Origin: Bolinopsis microptera
Lineage: Eukaryota; Ctenophora; Tentaculata; Lobata; Bolinopsidae
Direction: 5' to 3'
Assembly (NCBI RefSeq): GCF_026151205.1
Contig: NC_087079.1
Span: forward strand, 14,570,445 to 14,634,444
Length of the DNA: 64,000 bases
This document shows, piece by piece, positions 57,471 through 64,000 of this stretch (position 1 is its first letter; the number at the start of each line of letters is the position of its first letter). Under the pieces are notes generated by a model that was not told the DNA's origin, did not search any database, and saw only the letters and a program-made list of their open reading frames with translations. The translations under genes were made by a program, and so were the position numbers.

Positions 57471-58075
57471 GCTCACAACGTATGACAAAAAAAAATTTAA
57501 AGTCAAAATAACCATTTCACATAAGTGGTTTTATATTTATCATAATAAAATAACTTGTGATAAATTAATTTTTGTAGCTTTATAACCTACCAGGACGCGC
57601 GCCGAGTTAGACTCTTTGGAACAAATATTTTACGAGTATCACCCGTTAAATTAATTTACACTCACAAATGTACAAAATACACACCATTTTTACCTAGTGC
57701 AACACTGGTTCCGCAATGAGTGGCTGATCGAAAAAGTTTGGTTTGCATTCACCAACTACAGTGCTTAGTGTACAGCGTACATGAAAAGATAACTTACTGA
57801 ATCTTTTAATACTAAATACATATTACCAATTACATACAACTATAAATCATAATTCTTTTCCTTTTAATAATCACGGCTTGACCATTTAATTATACAATTA
57901 CATTGTAATTGAGACAATCGAAATTCATAATTCATCGTCATAAAATATAATTAATAATATTCGATTAACAAATCAATTTTATTCTTCTCCGACGCTACTG
58001 CACAACAAACACTGCGCATGCTCACCGTCAACGACGGTAAATCATTAATATATAAATCATTAATATATAACACAA
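57471..58075. other. Spacer, nothing recognised
   Basis: AT-rich, no supported feature. Confidence 0.4.
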
Positions 58076-58084
58076 GTAATAATG

Positions 58085-58203
58085 TTGACCATTGTTAATG
58101 ATCCGGCGCGCGCTACTTCTTAGCCATCGGGCCAGTGCTAACATTTCGAGAAGAAAGCGGCGCGCGCTACTTCGAAGAAATTTAGACGAGTAACATCCGT
58201 CAA
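58085..58203. mobile_element. Small GC-rich MITE, copy A (119 bp)
   Basis: It begins TTGACCATTG and ends CATCCGTCAA (short inverted TTGAC/GTCAA). The flanking 9-bp repeats GTAATAATG and GTAATAGTG differ at one base. It contains two copies of GGCGCGCGCTACTTC. It is inserted in a LINE reverse transcriptase fragment. Confidence 0.85.
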
Positions 58204-58212
58204 GTAATAGTG

Positions 58213-58780
58213 ATCCTAGCACTGATCCTTGGGGAACATCAGACCAGGCATATTTCCATTTGAAGTCTCTCCTTCCATACAAACTTTTGTAGTTGCTAGT
58301 TTTATCAGAAGCAAAGTCTGTGATTTCATTTAAAACACGTCCAGTTATCGCCAAATTCTCCAGCTTGTTAATTTGACCATTGTTAATGATCTGGCCCGGC
58401 GCGCGCTACTCCGTAGCACTTGCCATCGGGCCAACATTTCGAGAAGAAAGCGGCGCGCGCTACTTCGAAGAAATTTAGACGAGTAACATCCGTCAACTTG
58501 TTAATCAATAATGGGGAACAAAATCTATAGCTTTACTGAAGTCAAAATGAAATAAGTCAACAGGGGCACCTTAATCTATTAAATCAAAAATAGTGTCTAA
58601 TGTAACTAAAAGATGCGACAAGCAAAAAACCTTGTTTCCGTTGGTGTTTCTGAATGAGGTCCTCTAAAAATTCTAAAACATGTGATCGAACAAACTGTTC
58701 ACATACTTTACAAATGTTACATATAAATCAGACAATATTGAAGATTTAGATTTAAATATTGAGCCCTATGGCTAGAGAAT
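58213..58780 (-). pseudogene. CR1-like LINE reverse transcriptase fragment interrupted by two MITEs
   Basis: Minus-strand frames read FSKAIDFVPHY with the preceding APVDLFHFD (about 58580-58510), then VLNEITDFASDKTSNYKSLY and VPQGSVLGSLLL (58340-58205). These are palm motifs A and B of a CR1-type reverse transcriptase. Two copies of a small MITE split the reading. Confidence 0.75.
58373..58496. mobile_element. Small GC-rich MITE, copy B (124 bp)
   Basis: Same family as the element at 58085-58203, in the same orientation. It is flanked by an exact 9-bp repeat, CTTGTTAAT (58364-58372 and 58497-58505). A 9-bp duplication fits MULE-like transposition, but the family is not identified. Confidence 0.88.
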
Positions 58781-59008
58781 ACTTTCTTTGATATTTTGGA
58801 CAGTTTTTAATATTGGTAATGTTAATGAATTGTAATTGATTGATATGTAATATTTAGGCCCGTGGCCAGTTTTCACACAATCTGCAAACTTGAAAACCCC
58901 TTTGCCTGGGTTGAGAGTAAAATCCTGTGCAAGGTCACGTAAAGAGAATTGGAGACTATGCCGAACTTTATGGTAGACTCAATTCCCTACATGCTCGAAT
59001 GTAGCCAG
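58781..59008. other. Spacer between LINE fragment and MITE
   Basis: Short stretch with no recognised feature. Confidence 0.35.
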
Positions 59009-59010
59009 TA

Positions 59011-60097
59011 TACTGCCGTTCCCTGAGAAAAGGCAGTAAGTCACATCGATGTCATTTTGAGAAAATTGGACGAACGTGTTTGTCGTTTTTTAGGTAATTT
59101 TATTGGTATAAACGGGGTAAATTTTGACCTCTATGTGTAAATAAATTATTGTCATATGTCCTAAACATGCTTAAAAGCATAAATTCACCAACACTAATCT
59201 ATAAAAACCATTTTTCTCCAGAATAACTGAACTATTTTCCCATCCGCATTGGACTTACTGCCTTTTCTGAGGGAATTGCGGACTTACTGCTTTTTATCAG
59301 GATCGATTTCAACCGATTCCTCCCTAGAAAGGCAGTAAGTCCATTTTTCTTCAGATAAAGTCAACACAAAAAATACAAAATTTCTTTATTTTTGATCATA
59401 TCCTAGTGTAATATAATTATGTGGGCCTCCTGTGCATTGCAAGTGTGTAATATTGACGAAAAATGGATAATTTCTCGCTCAAAATGCCTATAGCTTCTTA
59501 AATATCGAATATTTTGGAATGATTTTTACAGCATCGTATTCAGCTTGGTCAGACACATTAATTTGGGAAAAAAATTTGAACATACAATATTTAAAGCATC
59601 AAATTTTTCAAAAAATGTTTCAATAATTCACACAAGAGGGGACCCTTGTGTTCAGGTTCAAAAATTTTGAAAATAATATTTCTTTAAATTTTGAATTATT
59701 AGTACCAAAATTGTTTGCTTGCTGAGCTGATTACGACCACATAAAAATTATTTCGATATAACTAAAACTGTGGAAGTTATAGGCCAAAAACTATAAAAAC
59801 TGCAAATAAATCTGGACTAACTGCCTTTTCTCAGGGAAAAAGTTCTCTCACGGAAAAAGTTCCCTCAGAGAAGGCTGTACAAATGGACTTACTGCCTTTT
59901 CTCAGGGAAGGTTTTGGGATAACGTGCTAAATTGTCAAGTTTTGTGTGACTTACTGCCTTTCGTGACAGCTAAAACAGGATTTTTATAACGCGATTCATA
60001 GCTTAAGTTGTAGAGAATCTTCTCCTGAAAATTTTGGTACCAATATCTCAAGATTTCGAAAAATGGACTTACTGCCTTCTCTCAGGGAACGGCAGTA
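59011..60097. mobile_element. 1087-bp TA-flanked MITE with an iterated motif
   Basis: The terminal inverted repeats are about 32 bp with one mismatch, starting TACTGCCGTTCCCTGAGA. TA lies on both flanks (59009-59010 and 60098-60099). The subterminal motif GACTTACTGCCTTTTCTC plus AGGGA recurs inside at least six more times in both orientations: about 59251, 59281, 59321 (inverted), 59818, 59885 and 59950. No open frame of note. Confidence 0.88.
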
Positions 60098-60259
60098 TAG
60101 TTGCTGAATATAATAGGCGAACTTTTCTGTTGAAGATAAAGCTGTCTAGTGTCTATGACATATGACTCTCCACATACTTCCAGACACTACACTCCAAAAT
60201 CAGACAATTTTTTCAAGAGACATTTTTTCCAAACAATAATAATAATAATAATCACCCTT
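60098..60259. repeat. Short spacer ending in an (AAT)n microsatellite
   Basis: The (AAT)n run at about 60233-60252 directly precedes the coding part of the R4/Dong-like LINE. Confidence 0.7.
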
Positions 60260-60261
60260 CA

Positions 60262-63150
60262 GTGATAGAAACCAAGCCCCTGAGACATGTGAACAGAAAG
60301 AAGCTTATGGAGGAAACATCTCTCATCAACTCATGTATAGCAGAGATTCCTACTTCTTCAATCACTGAAACCAACACTCTATTGCTTGCAGGAGCACATT
60401 TAGTCAGCGAAAGACTTGGTGAAAAACCTGCAAATAAGAATGCAGAGAAGCGGAAAACTCCGCTATGGAAAAGAAGAATCGAAGATAAGATTACCCAGGT
60501 GAGGAAAGACATCTCTTATCTTGAGGAGAAGAAGAAAGGTATTACCCTTAAACAAACAAGAATTGCGCCGGAAAAAATACTAGAAGGGCTCAACAGACGT
60601 CACCCCCTGTTGAAGAAAAAGGGTATATCATGCATCATTGAGGAGCTCAAGCAACGTCTTCGTGCAAAAGCAGCTAAGATAAAGAGATTTAATAAAAGAT
60701 GCGAACGATACCACCAGAACAAGTTGTTTGGAAACAACCAGAGGCAGTTCTACAGAAACCTTCAAACAAACCCTGAAGAACAGGATATCTCCCACCCTGA
60801 GGCTGACAAGGATTCTTGTTTGAAGTTCTGGAAGAACATATGGGAGCAGCCGGTTGAACATAACAGTGATGCTGAATGGTTACCGGATGTCAGAACAGCA
60901 CTAGCCTCAGCAGATGAACAGCGACAGTTTCTTATAACTAACACCCTGGTTGCAGATAGAGTGAAGAAAATGACCAATTGGTCCTCTCCTGGTACAGACG
61001 GACTGCATGCTTATTGGATAAAGCACTTTAAAGAACTCCACAATAGGATTGCAGATCAACTTATGAATTGCCTAACCAACGCTGATATCCCTGACTGGAT
61101 GACATTGGGACGCACGTACCTGCTCATAAAGGACCACTCCAAAGGACCCATCCCAGGCAATTTCAGACCTATTACATGCTTATCAGCTATGTGGAAACTG
61201 TTCACTGGTCTAATCTCAGATTCCATATACAACCATTTAGACCAGCAAAAACTCCTCCCCCCTGAGCAGAAAGGGTGCAAGAAGAAGAGCAGAGGATGTA
61301 AAGAACAGTTAATGATAGACAAACTCATCCTGAAGAACTGTAAACGAAGGAAGCGGAACCTGAACATGACGTTTATAGACTACAAGAAGGCGTATGATAG
61401 CGTCCCACACTCTTGGATTCTGTCTTGTTTGACCATGTGTGGTATCTCTTCATCCATCATAGATCTGTTTGAAGCCTCCTTCAAACAATCGTATGTTAAC
61501 CTGATGCTTGGTAAAGTTTCCCTTGGGAGAATTAAAATTAATAGAGGTCTATTCCAAGGAGACTCAGTATCACCTATTCACTTTATCATGAGTCTTATAC
61601 CCCTGTCCATTCTTTTGAATAAGCATGACATAGGATACTCTCTGGAGAAGGGAGGTCGACCGAAAGTGTCACATAGGCTATACATGGACGACCTCAAGTT
61701 GTATGCCGAGAGTGAAGATGAAATGCAAACACTGGTTAATACCACAGCAGAGTTCAGCAGTGACATAAAAATGGAATTCGGGCTAGAGAAATGTGCCGTG
61801 GTGAAGGTGAAGAAGGGAGCAAGAGCCGTTTTTGAAGGCATCTCCCTACCCACAGGTGAACAGATCCATGAGTTGGAGGACGAGGGCTATAAGTATCTGG
61901 GAATACTAGAAGCCAATGATATACTGCACAAAGAGATGAAAGCACTGGTTACAAAAGAGTATATCAGAAGAGTTAGAAAGGTTTTAAAATCACAGCTTCA
62001 TGGCAGGAATAGTATACAAGCAATTAACACCTGGGCTGTACCTGTGATAAGATATGGAGCTGGAATTCTCTCATGGAATGCTGGAGAGACCAAAGCCTTA
62101 GATGTCAAGACCCGGAAACTGATGAGAATAAATGGAGCTCACCATCCCCAAGGAGATGTTGACCGGTTATACGTTAGCCGTCAACTGGGTGGCCGTGGGC
62201 TACATAGTATAGAGGAAGTCGTAAAGAGAGAGGAGAATGCACTCACCACTTATGTGGTGAGAAGTAGAGACCCAGAACTAATTGCTCTGAAGGACTACTT
62301 TGTCAAAGACAAGATACTCTTGGGTGAAGAGATAGAGAAAGATATCGACCGAACACAACGCGAGGAAATCCGCAAGGAGAAGTGGACTGCTAAAGTGATG
62401 CACGGACAGTTCCCAAGGCAGATGATGGGTATAGCGGACCCGTTAACCTCTTGGAACTGGCTCACTCAACAAGACTTGAAGAAGGAGACAGAAGGATTGT
62501 TGATAGCAGCCCAAGACCAAGCACTTAGGACTAATTATGTGAAGCACAGGATTGACAAAACACCTGGCTCTTCTCCCCTCTGCAGACTCTGCAGAAATCA
62601 TTACGAGACAATAGACCACATACTGAATGGGTGCCCAAAACTTTCACAGACAGAATATAAGTGTCGGCATGACAAAGTAGCTGCCGCATTGCACTGGAGT
62701 CTGTGCAAGGAATACGGCTTCCCACGCAGTAAAAGGTGGTACGAACACCGGGCAGAGAAGGTGCTGGAAAACGAAAAAGTCAAGATATTGTGGGACTTCC
62801 ATGTCCAGTCGGACCACGTTATCGAACACTGCAGACCGGATCTCCTCCTGGTAGACAAGGTAACCAACGCAGCAACCATCATTGACGTTGCAGTCCCAGG
62901 AGATACCCGGATCCTGGATAGAGAACAAGAAAAGATACTGAAATATCAAGACCTAAAAAGAGAAATTAAGAAGAACTGGAATTTACGAAAGGTCACAATC
63001 GTCCCTGTGGTGATAGGCGCATTAGGAACTATCACCATTAACTTTCGTAAACACCTCGACGCAGTCCACTGCAATCTGAGCATATCTAATCTCCAGAAGA
63101 CAGCTCTGCTTGGATCAGCCAGAATTCTCAGGATGGTCTTAGACATATGA
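60262..63150 (+). CDS. R4/Dong-like LINE polyprotein: reverse transcriptase plus restriction-like endonuclease, uninterrupted frame
   Basis: Open frame of 962 codons with no stop or frameshift; the first in-frame ATG is at 60307. A basic Lys/Arg-rich N-terminal region is followed by the reverse transcriptase: WSSPGTDGLHAYWIKH, NFRPITCLSAMWKL, FIDYKKAYDSVPHSW, RGLFQGDSVSP and the catalytic YMDD at about residues 474-477. KLMRINGAHHPQGDVDRLYV and GGRGLHSIEE are typical of R4/Dong-type elements. A CCHC zinc finger (CRLCRN...HILNGC, about 774-791) and a restriction-like endonuclease with RPDLLLVDK...IIDVAVP (about 859-880) complete it. The frame begins right after an AAT repeat, which fits the insertion preference of Dong elements for TAA repeats. 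It probably encodes a working or recently working retrotransposon. The true 5' end is not identified. Confidence 0.9.
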   Translation: MIETKPLRHVNRKKLMEETSLINSCIAEIPTSSITETNTLLLAGAHLVSERLGEKPANKNAEKRKTPLWKRRIEDKITQVRKDISYLEEKKKGITLKQTRIAPEKILEGLNRRHPLLKKKGISCIIEELKQRLRAKAAKIKRFNKRCERYHQNKLFGNNQRQFYRNLQTNPEEQDISHPEADKDSCLKFWKNIWEQPVEHNSDAEWLPDVRTALASADEQRQFLITNTLVADRVKKMTNWSSPGTDGLHAYWIKHFKELHNRIADQLMNCLTNADIPDWMTLGRTYLLIKDHSKGPIPGNFRPITCLSAMWKLFTGLISDSIYNHLDQQKLLPPEQKGCKKKSRGCKEQLMIDKLILKNCKRRKRNLNMTFIDYKKAYDSVPHSWILSCLTMCGISSSIIDLFEASFKQSYVNLMLGKVSLGRIKINRGLFQGDSVSPIHFIMSLIPLSILLNKHDIGYSLEKGGRPKVSHRLYMDDLKLYAESEDEMQTLVNTTAEFSSDIKMEFGLEKCAVVKVKKGARAVFEGISLPTGEQIHELEDEGYKYLGILEANDILHKEMKALVTKEYIRRVRKVLKSQLHGRNSIQAINTWAVPVIRYGAGILSWNAGETKALDVKTRKLMRINGAHHPQGDVDRLYVSRQLGGRGLHSIEEVVKREENALTTYVVRSRDPELIALKDYFVKDKILLGEEIEKDIDRTQREEIRKEKWTAKVMHGQFPRQMMGIADPLTSWNWLTQQDLKKETEGLLIAAQDQALRTNYVKHRIDKTPGSSPLCRLCRNHYETIDHILNGCPKLSQTEYKCRHDKVAAALHWSLCKEYGFPRSKRWYEHRAEKVLENEKVKILWDFHVQSDHVIEHCRPDLLLVDKVTNAATIIDVAVPGDTRILDREQEKILKYQDLKREIKKNWNLRKVTIVPVVIGALGTITINFRKHLDAVHCNLSISNLQKTALLGSARILRMVLDI

Positions 63151-64000
63151 TATTATTGAGAGTATAATACACTGTAGATACTCTATATTTAGTTTATTCT
63201 TCACTGGATACTGTAATAAACACTCTTTACCTGGTCCTCTTATATCTCTTCCCTTGCTATGCAAGCCCTGTCTCTTGTTTATACAATTTTTAACCCGTAT
63301 ATTGGGTAGACTGTGTATTTGTTATGTATTTTATATTAAATACAGTTTTGTGTACAAGTAATTATTGTTATTTACTGGACTAAGGGGTACACCCCTGCAG
63401 ATTTCGTCGATTTCAGGTGCCGTCGGCACCATAAAAATTAAAAGCAAACATAAATTTTTTCCCCTAAAATCGAACGCTTTCTGCGCAAAAAATTGACCTC
63501 AACAGAAAAAATTAAACATGGCTTCAAATCCAAATTTGAACCAGAGATTTTTCACTTCCTCTCGATAAACTTAATTTTCAACCGAAAATAAAGTCTCAAA
63601 GGGGTAAATTACTCAGGTCAGGATTGTAGGCAATGATTATGCCAAACCATACATTTTTGTAAATTCATTAAACTTTCAATTTAGCCTAAAACACCCTATT
63701 TCGCAAAATTTTTCGGGGGGCTGCGCCCCCCTAGCCCCCGACAATGTGGTCCGCCCCTTACCTGGACCCCGCTGGAGGCCGCGCCCCCAGACCCCTGCCA
63801 CAGCTTGCAGCTCCTGGCTACGTGCCTGAGCAAAATATAGGTTAAGGGCTTTTCAGATGATTTGGCTCCTCAACAGATACCGACGTACATAACGGTCAAT
63901 ATGTAGTTTAGGTTTACCTGGCCCGTAGGTTACGAATGTGCCCGAGGAGGAAAAAAAAGCAAACTTAAGAAAATTTCTCGGGAACTTAAAAGTTCACCTC
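63151..64000. other. 3' region of the LINE and repeat-like DNA with a GC-rich hairpin
   Basis: The LINE 3' untranslated region probably ends within the first 100-250 bp (AATAAA near 63213). From about 63385 the sequence differs in character, and at about 63712-63745 GGGGGGCTGCGCCCCCCTAG forms a strong hairpin followed by more GC-rich sequence. This is common in DNA transposons, but I cannot name the family. No gene recognised. Confidence 0.45.

Noticed and set aside
60252-63146. Several minus-strand ORFs across the R4/Dong-like LINE
   Set aside because: Shadows of the 962-codon plus-strand frame, which carries all the motifs.
1-64000. tRNA, 5S or other rRNA genes, CRISPR arrays
   Set aside because: I looked for B-box-like GGTTCGANTCC words, rRNA core motifs and regularly spaced repeats with unique spacers. 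The tandem arrays present have no unique spacers and no tRNA-like fold was seen.

Overview
This window looks like AT-rich nuclear DNA from an invertebrate animal. I would guess a non-bilaterian such as a cnidarian or ctenophore, but I cannot fix the phylum. The genes have many short exons with GT..AG introns, and one encodes the RNA polymerase III factor BDP1. The introns and spacers are full of LINE-type retrotransposons and TA-flanked inverted-repeat transposons. There is no bacterial operon structure, and I saw no tRNA, rRNA or CRISPR.

Layout. 1-3064 holds no recognised gene. 3065-16115 (+) is a run of three genes for proteins that look resident in the endoplasmic reticulum: a 12-exon protein disulfide isomerase ending KDEL, a single-exon acidic His/Asp/Glu repeat protein ending HEEL, and a 9-exon PDI-like protein without redox cysteines ending KEEL. 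Two TA-flanked transposons separate the first two. 16116-19091 is non-coding and contains a 705-bp element with poly-G/poly-C ends. 28704-19092 (-) is a 14-exon gene for a 1504-residue protein with KH-like and winged-helix-like segments, long Ser/Pro-rich linkers and a degenerate P-loop-like end. Its first exon, and a divergent small ORF at 28881-29297, lie inside a 1070-bp inverted-repeat element. 42666-31299 (-) is an 18-exon gene for an 846-residue protein that joins KH-like domains to a degenerate eIF4A/DEAD-box-like region. One of its introns contains a complete secreted-protein gene on the other strand (37364-38274) and a foldback element. 50535-43213 (-) is BDP1, with a 3.6-kb long-inverted-repeat element in an intron. 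52399-51290 (-) is an intronless arsenite methyltransferase.

53030-64000 is almost entirely mobile DNA: CR1/L2-like fragments, a LINE with an exact 11-bp target duplication, two copies of a small GC-rich element with 9-bp duplications, a 1087-bp element built on an iterated motif, and an R4/Dong-like LINE with an uninterrupted 962-codon frame next to an AAT repeat.

How they fit together. The first three genes suggest a local ER folding or calcium-handling cluster. The two large KH-type genes look like RNA-binding scaffolds built on worn-down enzyme domains. BDP1 is housekeeping and AS3MT is detoxification. Exon models were built by hand from splice signals, and the reading phase was checked across every junction. 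Domain names for the divergent proteins are by eye, without a database search.
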